A stretch of DNA of 64,000 nt from Pontibacter russatus (GCF_009931655.1 NZ_CP047984.1:1426001-1490000), one strand, 5' to 3'; shown: positions 38,746 through 49,963, counted from the first letter of the stretch. Numbers and translations: made by a program. The notes: generated by a model from the letters alone, not told the origin.

Positions 38746-41700
38746 CTACTGCCCCATCACAAGCCTGGTCTGTGCGGGTGAGTTCTTCGCCTCCTGCAGT
38801 TGAATGCTGAGCGGCCCGTTGGGATATACGCTCCTGTCGATGGCAAGCGTGATCTGGTGAATGCCCTGGGATAGGTTCACCACCACCCCATTGTCCTCCA
38901 GTTTGAGAGGCTTCCGGTCTACCCAGGCGGTGATGCCGGCTGTGGAGTTGAATGCAAAGTCCACATTGCCTTCGCTTAAAACCTCGGTATCAAACCGCAC
39001 GAAACTGTATCGCTTCTTGGCATTTACCTCGACAACCGGCAGTTCGCCGACGGGCAAATCCCCGGCGACCTTGCTATATGCCGGTTGAAGCGGCAGCCTG
39101 GTGCCTGCTTTGACGATATGGCCCAAACCGTCTTTATTGATTTTTTCAGACAGTTCCTTGTTGCCCGGCACGGTCTGCCAGCGCCGCACGAATTGTGTAT
39201 TCGGAACGCGGAATTTTCCGGATTCGCCCAGTTGCGACAGGAAGCCGACCAGGTTGATGAACTCTTCCTTTTCCAGGCCTGCGGTCAGGCCCGGAGGCAT
39301 CAGGGAGCCAGTTACTTTCTCGAGCACCTCTATCTGGCTTTTGGCAACCGAAACCTCCCTGCCCGCCACATCCCGCATCACAATCTCCGTTGCCCCATTG
39401 CTCACCAGGTACCCCATCAGCTCGCTGCCGTCTTTCTTCACCACACGCTGGAGTTCATACCCCTCTTTGATGGACTGGGAGGGATAGAGAATAGAGTGGA
39501 TGATGGTTTCAACGGGCGAACTTGTGCCGAGGCTGCTCAGGTCCGGGCCGATCAGGCCTCCGGCTCCCCCGATGGCATGGCACGAAGCGCAGTTACTTTT
39601 CCGGAAAACTGCTTCGCCCAAATCGTGATCTGCTTTCCCGTTTATTTCTATCGCGAGGCTGTTGATCTCCCGGCTGCTCAACTGCTGCGGCATCCGCTCG
39701 GCGGGCAGAATACCCCCGGAGGCTTCCAGTGCCTGTCGGAGCAGCGTCACATCCTCGTCTTTTTGCCGCCCCCACGGTATCTGCCGCTCAAAGCCCGGCC
39801 TGACAGCCTTCGCTACATCTGCCGGTATTTTCCTGGACATCAGCTCTTCGCCGAACACGCGCGCCCCCTGCTTTTGCGACAGAAAAGCCCTGAACAGTTC
39901 CGAAGCGTCTTCCTGCGCGGGCAGGCGCTGCAGCAGGCCTACCCCAAGGCGGGCCGCTTCATCCACATTTAAGGAGGCAAGCTGGGCGGTCGCCAGAAGC
40001 CGTAGTTCCATGTCATTTTTCCCGCTGGCCATGCCAGTCAGCGCCTTTTCGGCCTTGCCGCTATCCAGAGCAGCCAAAGCGCCCAGCGCCGCCTTTCTGA
40101 TGTTTTTGTCTTTCTTTTGGGTAAGGCTGATCAACTGCCCGCTCATCTCCTCCATATCCCAGTATCCGATCAGCCGCAGCGCATGGATGACGGTCGCTTC
40201 GTCCTTGCTTCCGGTAAAGCCGGCAATGCGGCTCAGGCCCTTGTCCGGCTTTGTCTCTCTTTGGCGCGCCGCCTCCGCCAGCGCCCCGAGTTGTGCCGCT
40301 ACATTTTTGCTTTGCCCGGCATAACCCTGCACAGCCATGTCAAAAAGGGTGTTGAGGTCAGCAGTCGTTCCCCACCTGGCGATGGAGTTGAGCACATCCT
40401 TCTGATACGCCTCCGGCACCTGATCCTTTTGGTAAAGCCCGACAAGCTGCGTGACAGCCTCCGGGCTATGCATCGACTTCAGCGCAAAGGCGGTTTTCAT
40501 GGGGTCTCCAAAAAAGTCAGGATTCTTCTTCAGGCGTTTCATCAGCACTGGCTCAAGCTCACGCATGGTCTGCCACAGGGCGTAGTCCAGAAACTCGTCC
40601 ATCGGGTGCTCCAATACAGCCAAAGCAGTGCGCGCCGCCTCAGCCGTCTGTTCGCTCCGGAGGGCAATAACGGCCTCCAGACGCACCTGTGGGTGCTCGT
40701 CTTTCACTGCCCTGGCCAGCAAGCCGGGAACATCCGCTACCTTGTCGTGCCAGAACTGGAGCGCCCTCAGACCTGCCGCCCGGGCGTTGTGGCTTTTTGC
40801 ATCCAGAAGACTCAGCAGCAGTTGCTCGTTTACCACACCTAATGACTGATGCACCCAGAGGGCCTCCAGCAAATGGTGTTCGTAATCCGGTTCATTTTTA
40901 TCCAGGCCGCCCGCCCACTTTTGCAGTGCCGGTATGACCTCCCCTGCCCCGCGCGCCTTCAGTACCTGCCTGGCCTGCGAGCGGGTCCACTCCTCCGGCA
41001 ATTTCAGGGCATCTAAAAGCTCACTGGTGGTGGCTGTCTCCAGTTTTGGGGTTTTCACCAGGGGCCGGTCCTTTGCCACGATGCGCCAGATGCGGCCATG
41101 CTCCTGGTCCCGGCGCGGGTCATGGAAATCGACTTCGCCGTGCTGGATAATCGGGTTATACCAATCGGCCACATAGATGGCCCCGTCAGGACCCACCGAT
41201 ATGTCTACCGGCCGGAAAGCGACATCATCCGTCCATAGCAAATCCCCAGCCTGCTTCGAGGCATAGCCACTGCCCTGCTCCTCCAGTTCAAACCGGTTGA
41301 TCCGGTTTGCCCGGAAGTCGTTGGTGATGACGCTCCCCTGCCAGGACTCCGGCAGGTGCCGCCCGGAAATCACTTCCAGCCCGCTGTGTTTGGGCTGGCC
41401 CGGATTTAAACCACGTATAATTCTCTCGGCACCCGGAGAGGTCACAAACGTGGCACCCGGAAAAGCATAGTTTATGCCTTCGTTGCCCGCGCCGTCTGTC
41501 AGAAACGTCTGTCCCCAGCGGTCGAACTGAAGCCCCCAGGGGTTGATCAGGCCTTTGGCAAATATATCCAGCTCAAGCGTTTCGGGGTTTAATTGCCAGA
41601 CGCCGCCCCCTTCCAGGCGCTTCACACCCGTCGGGGTTTCGATATGGCTGTAGATGTAAATGGACTGGTTGAAGTAAAGGCGGCCAGCCGGTCCCCAGCG

Positions 41701-42300
41701 GAAGGTATGAATCAGGTGGTGGGTGTCGCCGGTTCCGAAGCCGGTCAGCACCTGGTGCTTCTTGTCGGCCTTGCCGTCTCCGTCTGTATCCCTGAAATGC
41801 AGAATCTCGGTGGAATTGGCCACATATACGCCGCCGTCGCCGGGCAGAATACCAGTGGGCGTCAGCAGCCCCTCCGCGAAAATGGTTGACTTGTCCGCTT
41901 TTCCGTCTCCGTCCGTGTCCTCGAGCACCGTTATCTTGTCGTTTGCCTCCTCTCCCGTTTTCAGGTGGGGGTAGGCTGTGCTGCTGACCACCCACAGCCT
42001 GCCCTCTGTGTCCCAGTTCATCTGGATGGGCTTCACCACCATCGGCTCGGCGGCAAAAAGCGTTACCTCAAACCCCTCCGCTATATGGAACGCCTCCAGC
42101 GCCACCTTCGGGTCTGTCGTGTCAGTTCTACTGCTCTGATTCACCATGGAGGTGACCAGCAGGAAAACAGGGACAAGCATGACCCCATAAAACCCTCTTG
42201 GCGACAAACTGAAAATGCGGCTACCCTTCCTATATAGGCTTTTTACGAAACCAGAGAACGCGGACGTATTCATATACTTGTTTTTTTGATCGGCTGTCAT
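38746..42300 (-). CDS. Large beta-propeller dehydrogenase-like protein with HEAT repeats, cytochrome c and a C-terminal beta domain
   Basis: About 1184 residues. I start at Met 42300, directly after the upstream stop (TAG-C-ATG); Met at 42273 is also possible. The frame is open further upstream, but that part overlaps the SGNH gene out of frame. After a membrane anchor near residues 36-52 comes a TIGR02604-type propeller with DTDGDGKAD calcium-like loops, a long HEAT region (about 450-830), a haem site CASCH at 904-908 followed by the GPDLSSLGTSSPVETIIHSILYPS signature, and a final beta-rich domain of about 150 residues that may bind sugar. It is translationally coupled to an SGNH hydrolase, mirroring the fused arrangement at 19395-22553. 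Confidence 0.87.
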   Translation of the reverse strand: MTADQKNKYMNTSAFSGFVKSLYRKGSRIFSLSPRGFYGVMLVPVFLLVTSMVNQSSRTDTTDPKVALEAFHIAEGFEVTLFAAEPMVVKPIQMNWDTEGRLWVVSSTAYPHLKTGEEANDKITVLEDTDGDGKADKSTIFAEGLLTPTGILPGDGGVYVANSTEILHFRDTDGDGKADKKHQVLTGFGTGDTHHLIHTFRWGPAGRLYFNQSIYIYSHIETPTGVKRLEGGGVWQLNPETLELDIFAKGLINPWGLQFDRWGQTFLTDGAGNEGINYAFPGATFVTSPGAERIIRGLNPGQPKHSGLEVISGRHLPESWQGSVITNDFRANRINRFELEEQGSGYASKQAGDLLWTDDVAFRPVDISVGPDGAIYVADWYNPIIQHGEVDFHDPRRDQEHGRIWRIVAKDRPLVKTPKLETATTSELLDALKLPEEWTRSQARQVLKARGAGEVIPALQKWAGGLDKNEPDYEHHLLEALWVHQSLGVVNEQLLLSLLDAKSHNARAAGLRALQFWHDKVADVPGLLARAVKDEHPQVRLEAVIALRSEQTAEAARTALAVLEHPMDEFLDYALWQTMRELEPVLMKRLKKNPDFFGDPMKTAFALKSMHSPEAVTQLVGLYQKDQVPEAYQKDVLNSIARWGTTADLNTLFDMAVQGYAGQSKNVAAQLGALAEAARQRETKPDKGLSRIAGFTGSKDEATVIHALRLIGYWDMEEMSGQLISLTQKKDKNIRKAALGALAALDSGKAEKALTGMASGKNDMELRLLATAQLASLNVDEAARLGVGLLQRLPAQEDASELFRAFLSQKQGARVFGEELMSRKIPADVAKAVRPGFERQIPWGRQKDEDVTLLRQALEASGGILPAERMPQQLSSREINSLAIEINGKADHDLGEAVFRKSNCASCHAIGGAGGLIGPDLSSLGTSSPVETIIHSILYPSQSIKEGYELQRVVKKDGSELMGYLVSNGATEIVMRDVAGREVSVAKSQIEVLEKVTGSLMPPGLTAGLEKEEFINLVGFLSQLGESGKFRVPNTQFVRRWQTVPGNKELSEKINKDGLGHIVKAGTRLPLQPAYSKVAGDLPVGELPVVEVNAKKRYSFVRFDTEVLSEGNVDFAFNSTAGITAWVDRKPLKLEDNGVVVNLSQGIHQITLAIDRSVYPNGPLSIQLQEAKNSPAQTRLVMGQ

Positions 42301-42301
42301 G

Positions 42302-43555
42302 CTATCGTGTGCGGGTAAGTTGATACACTCTTGTTGCTGGCGTGCGGTCCAGCGCAATCTGGCCTTCCAACCAGGTGATGATGATGCCCAGGTCCTCCAG
42401 GCCTTTCGCGTGCCTGCCCTGTTCATGCGACCGGAAGCCAAGGATATATGTCCTGTTAAGCGGCCGGTACTGCTGGAAAAACAGCTCGTTCTTCTTTACA
42501 ATCTCTTCGCGCAGCTTCCCTGCCTGGCTGTAGGATTTCTCCAGCGGGACTTCCACCCCTTCTTTCCATTCCTTAGCCGAAGCGGTAATCGGCCGGGAGC
42601 CGTCGGCGGTAAGGGTGTACTTTCCTCTTTTGAGCCCTGCAACCCGGAAAACCCGCGCCTTGTCTGCTGTTGCCCTGTCCTGCTCCGGCAGCGGGAGCGG
42701 CAGGCAGACTTCCGCAACCGTGAATTTTATGCTCCCTGTGTCCTTACCGGCGTCCACAACCTTTGCCGGGCCCGTCGCCGCTACCTCGCTTTTGGAAATA
42801 GTCAGGCTTATCGGCTCGTTGCTGCGCGGTGCCAGCCCCAGGCCCGCCTCCAGGGCAGAGGCCAGGTGATAGTACCCGTTTTCGTTCAGGTGAAAGCCGT
42901 TGTCCGACAGCTTTGCGTTTTTGCCGCGCTCCAGCAGTGGGTTGAACACGTCAATGAATCTTATGTCACGCGCAGAGGCAGTCCTGGCGATGGCAGCAGC
43001 ATATAGCTCCAGCATCGCATTGCGCTCCTCTACATTCCCGGCGGTTCCGGCGGCCATCAGCGGAACAGGAGACAGCAGGATTGCTTTCGCACCAAGCTGC
43101 TCAATCTTGTCAAGCAACTGGTTCAGCCCCTGCTCAAAACGTGGAAGGCCCGCCTCTCCCGCAAGCGCCTCGTTGGCGCCGTAGGCAACGAACACAACCG
43201 TGGGTTGGGCTTTCGTCAGTTGCTCCAGCAGCAAATCATAGGCGCTCGGGGCGGATATATAACTGCGCGCCTCCCCCCAAACCGTATCACCCGTCCAGCC
43301 TATGTTCCGGTACGTGACATCGCGGCTGGGCCACCTGGTCGTCAGGGCCAGTTCCAGGAAGCCGTAGGGCAGGTCGTTCTCAAACAGCGAGTTTCCCACA
43401 AAAACAACCCGGTCGCCGTTCCGAAGTTCAAAGGCTGCGTCAGCCGCCTCGGTAACTACTTGTGGCATATTTTGAGCAACTGCTGTTCCGGCGGTTAAGG
43501 TATTGGATAAAAGTAAAGCACAGCCGAGGGCGGCTAGGAGATATCTCTTTCTCAT
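42302..43555 (-). CDS. Secreted SGNH/GDSL-type hydrolase
   Basis: A 417-residue secreted protein (signal peptide to about residue 28). SGNH block I is VFVGNSLFEN with the nucleophile S56; block II is NIGWTGDTV; block III is VAYGANEA; block V is NGFHLNENGY with the catalytic H222. The usual Asp three residues before the His is Asn219 here, with an Asp at 218, so the triad is not quite canonical. SGNH enzymes of this type often remove acyl groups from glycans. A C-terminal region of about 170 residues is unassigned. The gene is directly upstream of, and coupled to, the propeller dehydrogenase. Confidence 0.85.
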   Translation of the reverse strand: MRKRYLLAALGCALLLSNTLTAGTAVAQNMPQVVTEAADAAFELRNGDRVVFVGNSLFENDLPYGFLELALTTRWPSRDVTYRNIGWTGDTVWGEARSYISAPSAYDLLLEQLTKAQPTVVFVAYGANEALAGEAGLPRFEQGLNQLLDKIEQLGAKAILLSPVPLMAAGTAGNVEERNAMLELYAAAIARTASARDIRFIDVFNPLLERGKNAKLSDNGFHLNENGYYHLASALEAGLGLAPRSNEPISLTISKSEVAATGPAKVVDAGKDTGSIKFTVAEVCLPLPLPEQDRATADKARVFRVAGLKRGKYTLTADGSRPITASAKEWKEGVEVPLEKSYSQAGKLREEIVKKNELFFQQYRPLNRTYILGFRSHEQGRHAKGLEDLGIIITWLEGQIALDRTPATRVYQLTRTR

Positions 43556-43757
43556 GCATTTTTATTTAATGTAATCTCTCCCGGAGAAATAGTGGGTCCG
43601 AACATGCCTCCTGTTATATAGCTTCTATTTCGCTAGTCCTGTTTACAATGGCTTAAGGGGCTATAGGATTGATATATAGGGCTATATAGTGTACGCACCC
43701 ACCCTATATAGCACTGTAATTTATATATAAGCTGGCATTCTGTGAAGAACAGACTAC

Positions 43758-44960
43758 TTATTGCCTGCCTTTCCTGCTGCCCGCAGCCAGCAGTGTACTT
43801 ACGGCTTTGTCTCCTGAAACAGCGTAGGCCGGCCGCGGATGCTGTGCGTCAAACACCCGGAGCACCGCAGGAGTTTCGACGGTCACAAAGCTTTCGTCTA
43901 TCTCTCCTTTTTCGTTCGTAACCGCTTTCAGCGACAGTTTAAGATGCTTCGCTAAAAAAGCATAGGCTCCTTTTCGCTTGTTGATGCCGTAGTCGTGGCC
44001 TTCGTCCGGAAGATGCAGATTCTCTACCTGCTCTTCCCGGCCATATAGCCGGTAGATGTCCATTATATAGGGATACTCCACCTCCGGGGTGTTTTTCGTC
44101 CAGTCTTTCCCGTCTGAGATCAGCAGCATGGGGCGCGGGGCGGCCAGGGCGGCAATCTCTACGTTGCTGGTCTGGTGGTCTTCGCTTTTATGGACAGGCA
44201 TGCCGCTCTCGCAGGAGCAGCCGCCAAAAAAATGAGCCGACACCATCACCACCGGCACGGACACCGCAATCCGGTCATCCAGGGCTGTCAGGAAAAAAGC
44301 CTGCGTTCCGCCCCCAGACTCCCCCGTTACACCTATCCGCTTCGCATCCACCTCCGGGAAAGAGAGCAGGAAATCCACCGCCCGCCTGCTGTTGTGGGTT
44401 TGCAGGGCCAGGGCCTGCGGGTGCTTGTGGGAGCATTGGGTGGCGTCTGCGTAGCCAACCATATCGTAGGCAAAAACGATGGCTCCCATGCGCGCGAGCG
44501 TCGCGCAGCGCTTCTGCGTATACTCCTGCACCCTGCCGTCGGGGCCGTGGCCGTGCGTGGCGAGGATACCCGCATAGGAAGGTTGCTTTTGCGTGGGGCG
44601 GTACAGGTTGCCTGTCACAAAAAAGCCGGGCAGGCTCTCGAATGCCACGTTCTCCACAGTATAGCCGTCATATATCCTTTTGCTGTGGATGATGGGCTTG
44701 AGAGGGGTGTTTTGGGGTATATGAGCCAGGCTCATGCCCTCCACCATGCCTTTGCGAATGCGCGCCGCCCTTTCCTCCCAACCCTGCTGATCGCGGTAGG
44801 TGGCGGCAAATTTTTCCAGGGAGGCTTTGCCTTCTGCCTCGGTGTAATAGGCCCCCTGGCAAAGCATCGCGGAATCTATCGCCTGCGCCCTCAGGCTGCT
44901 GCTCAGCAGGCCGAGCCCTATATAGCTTAGCAGCGCGAGTACTGTTTTCACCTTCATCAT
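43758..44960 (-). CDS. Secreted alpha/beta hydrolase, acetylxylan-esterase-like
   Basis: A 400-residue exported hydrolase (signal peptide to about residue 25). The nucleophile is S215 in VTGESGGG, the base is probably H322 in PDEGHDYG and the acid is near D286 in ISDGKDW. The fold resembles acetylxylan esterase/dienelactone hydrolase-like proteins seen in glycan loci, with the ATHGHGPDGR oxyanion segment. It may deacylate a glycan or open a sugar lactone in the periplasm; this is inference. It lies 41 bp downstream of the FG-GAP protein gene. Confidence 0.85.
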   Translation of the reverse strand: MMKVKTVLALLSYIGLGLLSSSLRAQAIDSAMLCQGAYYTEAEGKASLEKFAATYRDQQGWEERAARIRKGMVEGMSLAHIPQNTPLKPIIHSKRIYDGYTVENVAFESLPGFFVTGNLYRPTQKQPSYAGILATHGHGPDGRVQEYTQKRCATLARMGAIVFAYDMVGYADATQCSHKHPQALALQTHNSRRAVDFLLSFPEVDAKRIGVTGESGGGTQAFFLTALDDRIAVSVPVVMVSAHFFGGCSCESGMPVHKSEDHQTSNVEIAALAAPRPMLLISDGKDWTKNTPEVEYPYIMDIYRLYGREEQVENLHLPDEGHDYGINKRKGAYAFLAKHLKLSLKAVTNEKGEIDESFVTVETPAVLRVFDAQHPRPAYAVSGDKAVSTLLAAGSRKGRQ

Positions 44961-45001
44961 GCCATATGATTGTTAGAATCCGACTGAAGGAAGTTGTGAG
45001 G

Positions 45002-46165
45002 TCAAAGCAAATCCTTCCCCTCGTTGTAGAAGATATATAGCCCCTGTTTTCCGGCAACGATAATATCCGGGCGGCCTGTGCCGCGCAGGTCGGCCACACT
45101 GAAGAAAATGCCTGTGCCCACGCCTTCTCCCAAAGGGCCGTAGCTGATGATGTTCTTGGTGAAGCTGTCGCCGTTCCAGCTGTAATAGTACAGGCCAAAG
45201 TCATCGTTGGCGCCGGGGTCGTTGCCGTTGTGGGCGCGGTAGCGCTTGCCGGTTACAAGCTCCGGCTGGCTATCCCCGTTCAAATCCACCCAGTGCATCT
45301 CATGAAACTGCGAATTGTCTGCGTCGATGACGTGTCTGACCCAGGTGCGCTTTCCCTTCTTGCCTGCCTGTTGCTCGTACCACGACAAGCCATACCCGTG
45401 TCCGTTGCCTGCAATCAGGTCCGGCTCGCCGTCCTGGTTCACATCCGCGACGATGATGGGGACGCTGGCAGGCTCTATCTCAAACTCGCTGTGCAGTTTC
45501 CAGGAGCCGGTCAGCGGATTCTTCGGTGCCTCCAGCCAGCCCCCGCTGATGATGAAGTCTCCCCGGCCATCGCCGTTCACGTCACCGAAGCCCAGGCCAT
45601 GCTCATGCGTTTTGGCTACCTCCACGCGCGTAAACGTGGGGCTGCTGTTGGTGCCGGGTTTCACTTTGTAGAATGCCAGCGGCTTGCCGGGCGTGTTCGG
45701 AACCAGTTCCAGCGTGCCGTCGCCATCCACATCCCAGGCGCGGATGGTTTCGATGTTGCCGGTTTTGGCGATGGCGTGCTCCGGCCACGGTTTGTCCGCG
45801 CCGGGGTTCTCATGCCAGCGCATGGTTTCGGCAAACCAGCCACCGGTCACAAAATCAAGCCGCCCGTCGCCGTTCAGATCCATCGGGATGGTGGCGAAGT
45901 CGTCGTAATACTCGCCGTGGCGCTTTACGTCGGTGATGTGGTGGCGCTTCAGGTAGTCCGGGCCTTCGTACCAGAAATTACCCGACACCAGATCCGGCAC
46001 CTTATCCCCGTTCACATCAAATGCGCCAACCGATTCGAAGCTTTCCGCAGCGACAAACTGCTTCCTGAATTTTACGGGTCCGGAATTTTCGGTCTGCGCC
46101 TCGGCTTGTTCCGGAAGAAGGGAGATGGCAAGAAAGAAGACAGCGGTGCGATAAAGAGAGATCAT
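45002..46165 (-). CDS. Secreted FG-GAP/VCBS-repeat beta-propeller protein
   Basis: A 387-residue exported protein (signal peptide to about residue 23) built from FG-GAP-like repeats with the calcium-binding pattern D-x-N/D-G-D: DVNGDKVPDLVSG, DLNGDGRLDFVTGG, DVDGDGTLELV, DVNGDGRGDFIISG, DVNQDGEPDLIAG and DLNGDSQPELVTG. Such propellers bind ligands, often sugars, or form adhesion surfaces. No catalytic residue is apparent. It begins a new transcription unit after the terminator at 46202-46251 and precedes the esterase gene. Confidence 0.87.
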   Translation of the reverse strand: MISLYRTAVFFLAISLLPEQAEAQTENSGPVKFRKQFVAAESFESVGAFDVNGDKVPDLVSGNFWYEGPDYLKRHHITDVKRHGEYYDDFATIPMDLNGDGRLDFVTGGWFAETMRWHENPGADKPWPEHAIAKTGNIETIRAWDVDGDGTLELVPNTPGKPLAFYKVKPGTNSSPTFTRVEVAKTHEHGLGFGDVNGDGRGDFIISGGWLEAPKNPLTGSWKLHSEFEIEPASVPIIVADVNQDGEPDLIAGNGHGYGLSWYEQQAGKKGKRTWVRHVIDADNSQFHEMHWVDLNGDSQPELVTGKRYRAHNGNDPGANDDFGLYYYSWNGDSFTKNIISYGPLGEGVGTGIFFSVADLRGTGRPDIIVAGKQGLYIFYNEGKDLL

Positions 46166-46201
46166 AGGCAGGCAACATATATAGTTTGAGAAAGAAACAG
46201 T

Positions 46202-46251
46202 AAAAAAGAAGCTGTTGAGCCATGATCACTGATTCATATCCCAACAGCTTC
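46202..46251 (-). terminator. Rho-independent terminator after the Gfo/Idh/MocA operon
   Basis: GAAGCTGTTG (46208-46217) pairs with CAACAGCTTC (46242-46251); on the minus strand it is followed by a run of six Ts. It is located 24 bp past the stop at 46275. Confidence 0.85.
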
Positions 46252-46274
46252 ATGCCAGCGGCTACAGCGCATTG

Positions 46275-47480
<1,206 letters not shown>

Positions 47481-47492
47481 CTTTTCAATAAA

Positions 47493-48557
47493 TTATTGAG
47501 CAGTATCAACAGCCAGCTTTTTCTCCGGCTCGTACCAGCCATGCATCTGGCGCACTTTTATCATGGTGGCCAGGATGTCGTTCCAGGTCTGCTGCTGCGT
47601 CATCACGTCGTTCGAGAACATGCAGCCGTCCCAGCATATATGCCTGAAGGCTTTTGTCAATTCCCCGTTCTCGTCGCGCAGCCAGTAGCCCGCGTCATGG
47701 GCGATGTCCAGTTTGCCGTTGGGGTCGAATGCCAGGCAGTGGCGGCCTGTTTTGTCGTGTGAGCCCGTGCCGTGTACGGTGCCGTCGTTCTGGGCCACGT
47801 GGAAATCTATCGTCCAGGGGCGAAGCGCGTTGGTGAGCGTAACAAGCCCCTGGCTCAGTGCTTCGCGGTCGCTCCACTCAAAGTCTTTGGGCAGGATGCG
47901 GTCCTCCGGCCGGTTATAGCCCAGCAGGTACAGAAAGGTATGGGACATGTCGGCCTGAAAACCGATGTTGGGGCGGTCAACGGCCTCCAGTGTGTCGATC
48001 ATCGTTCTCCAGCTGTGCATGCCACCCCAGCAGATTTCGCCTTCTGCAGCCAGTTTCTCACCGTAGTCGGCGGCAACGTCGCAGGCCTCCCGGAAAGTCT
48101 GGGCGATCAGCTTCGTGTTGTTCACTGGGTCCTTTGCCCATGCCTCCGGGGTGCTGGCAGAGTCGATGCGGATCACGCCGTTGGGGCGGATGCCCATTTC
48201 GCGCAGCCTGCTCCCGAAAACGCAGGCCTTCCGCACCTGCTCCACAAACTGGGCCCGCTCCTCTTTGCTGCCCATGGCCGGTCCGCCCCATATAGGCGCC
48301 ACAAGCGACCCTATCTCCAAATTGTAGGAAGACACCTTATCTGCCAGCCTTTTGATGCCGTCCTCCCCGCTGTCGATGTCGACATGGGGGTCGAGCAGGC
48401 CAATGTCCACCCCGTCGAACTTCACCCCGTCCACTTCCGCGGCGGCGGTCATCTGGAGCATGGTGTCGAAAGGAATCACAGGCTCCGAATCAGGCCCTTT
48501 CCCCACAATGCCAGGCCAGGTAGCATTGTGCAACTTCGGATAATTGTTCTTGTTCAT
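47493..48557 (-). CDS. TIM-barrel sugar isomerase/epimerase
   Basis: A 354-residue cytoplasmic TIM-barrel protein of the sugar phosphate isomerase/epimerase superfamily, larger than the other two in this window. Features include [27 protein letters not shown], a [10 protein letters not shown] segment with a likely metal-ligand Glu, [30 protein letters not shown] and [15 protein letters not shown]. It is in a two-gene operon with the Gfo/Idh/MocA oxidoreductase. A role as isomerase, epimerase or dehydratase for the keto-sugar made by that enzyme is plausible but not shown. Confidence 0.88.
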   Translation of the reverse strand: MNKNNYPKLHNATWPGIVGKGPDSEPVIPFDTMLQMTAAAEVDGVKFDGVDIGLLDPHVDIDSGEDGIKRLADKVSSYNLEIGSLVAPIWGGPAMGSKEERAQFVEQVRKACVFGSRLREMGIRPNGVIRIDSASTPEAWAKDPVNNTKLIAQTFREACDVAADYGEKLAAEGEICWGGMHSWRTMIDTLEAVDRPNIGFQADMSHTFLYLLGYNRPEDRILPKDFEWSDREALSQGLVTLTNALRPWTIDFHVAQNDGTVHGTGSHDKTGRHCLAFDPNGKLDIAHDAGYWLRDENGELTKAFRHICWDGCMFSNDVMTQQQTWNDILATMIKVRQMHGWYEPEKKLAVDTAQ

Positions 48558-48622
48558 AAGCCAATCTTTTAATCAGGTTTAAACAACAGGTTATATATAG
48601 CTCCATGGTAGTAGCCTTTGCC

Positions 48623-48675
48623 GGCTTAAACCCCTATATGGCTTCGCTTCCGTCAGCCATATAGGGGTTTAAGCC
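48623..48675. repeat. Perfect 20-bp-stem hairpin between the cupin and isomerase genes
   Basis: GGCTTAAACCCCTATATGGC (48623-48642) and its exact complement (48656-48675) with a 13-nt loop. It lies 46 bp past the stop of the cupin gene on the minus strand. There is no T run, so I do not call it a terminator; it may protect the 3' end of that transcript. Confidence 0.75.
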
Positions 48676-48720
48676 AGCAGGCAGCTACAGGCAGTATAAA
48701 ATCGGAAAAATCCCGGACAC

Positions 48721-49953
48721 CTACAACACGAGGTCAGGGTTCCCGGGGCCGAAGTGCTTCAGCATCACAATCGGGTCGGTAGCCGACATGTTGACGATCT
48801 TCACACCCTCCATCGCCGCCTTCTCACTCACGAAGAACTCGTCGTTGGTCAGCTGTCCGTAGCGGATCAGGGCCGGCGTCTCCACATCCCATTCGCCCAT
48901 TTTGCCGTGGCCCTGCATCATGATCATGCCGTAGGCGGCGCTGTCTTTGATGGTGACGGTTGCCCCCGGGAACACGGTGAGTTCCTTGGCGCTGAAAGCA
49001 TCCGATTTGTAGCACACCCAGTTCTCGATATAGCCTTCGGCCTCCATTTCCTCCACAGCCTTGACAGGCTTGGGGGCCATAAAGCGGTTTTCCATCATGT
49101 TGGGGTCAACGTTCAGCTCCCAGTCAAGCACCTCCAGCAGCTCGTCGAAGTCGCCCTTCTTGTCCTCCGGGGTGCCGTTCCAAAGCAGTTCCTCCGGGAT
49201 GATGGCTTCGTTCACCAGCGACTGGTACATCGCGAAAACGTCGGAGGCTTTCTGCGGCTCGTAGGTACACATGCTTCCGGGGGCATGCAGCAGCCCCGGC
49301 GGCACGTCCCAGCCGGTGCCGGGCTCCAGGCGGTATGCCTGCGAGTAGTTCGTTATCTTGTTATCGCCTTTGGTGAAGTTCTCCAGGCACTCCTTTATTT
49401 TCTCTTTTGGCGTGCCCGGCGTAATGCCGAAAAAGGTATAGGGGAAATCGCCGCCGTGGTTATTCAGCTGCGGCGGGAAGTAATAGGCCTCCGGCTTTCC
49501 CATCTGGCCAATCAGGGCTGCTTTCTCGTCGTTGTGGTGTACGTGGTGCGGCAGGGGGCCCATGTTGTCGAAGAACTTGGAGTACATCGGCCAGCCGCCG
49601 TGCTCGTTCCACAGGCGGTCGCCAATCAGTTTGCCCTTCAGCTCATCCACCGCGTCCTTCAGCAGAATCTGCTCTTCTTTGTCGCCATCTTTGACAACTA
49701 TGGCGCTCAGGCCCTCATTCTCCCCCGTTAAAGGGCCATTTTTGGCTGGCGTAGTGGAAGAAAACCAGCGCTCGTCAATGCCGCCACGCTCCCCTCCCAG
49801 CACATAATAATCATCCGGGTGCAGCTTTATTCTTCGCCCCGGCACACAGAACGAGCGCGGCACCCAGGTGGGGGCCAAACGCAGGATGCCTTTTCCCTGC
49901 TCCAATGCCTTTTCAGCTAAACTCACTTTTTCTACTGTTTCCATTGTATCCAA
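48721..49953 (-). CDS. Cupin protein resembling class I mannose-6-phosphate isomerase
   Basis: A 410-residue cytoplasmic protein with the metal-site pattern of phosphomannose isomerases: HHVHH at 136-140, a Glu at about 155 in KPEAYYF and H223 in VPPGLLHAPGS. A second cupin-like half near 320-410 lacks a clear site. It could isomerise an aldose to a ketose, phosphorylated or not. It follows the DUF4432 gene by 10 bp and precedes the isomerase/oxidoreductase operon in the same direction, so it fits a sugar-rearranging pathway. Confidence 0.8.
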   Translation of the reverse strand: MDTMETVEKVSLAEKALEQGKGILRLAPTWVPRSFCVPGRRIKLHPDDYYVLGGERGGIDERWFSSTTPAKNGPLTGENEGLSAIVVKDGDKEEQILLKDAVDELKGKLIGDRLWNEHGGWPMYSKFFDNMGPLPHHVHHNDEKAALIGQMGKPEAYYFPPQLNNHGGDFPYTFFGITPGTPKEKIKECLENFTKGDNKITNYSQAYRLEPGTGWDVPPGLLHAPGSMCTYEPQKASDVFAMYQSLVNEAIIPEELLWNGTPEDKKGDFDELLEVLDWELNVDPNMMENRFMAPKPVKAVEEMEAEGYIENWVCYKSDAFSAKELTVFPGATVTIKDSAAYGMIMMQGHGKMGEWDVETPALIRYGQLTNDEFFVSEKAAMEGVKIVNMSATDPIVMLKHFGPGNPDLVL

Positions 49954-49963
49954 TTACTTTAGC

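Noticed and set aside
42301..42441. N-terminal extension of the 38746-42300 propeller protein
   Set aside because: These 47 codons overlap the SGNH gene out of frame and have no signal-peptide or domain character; the ATG one base after the upstream stop is preferred.
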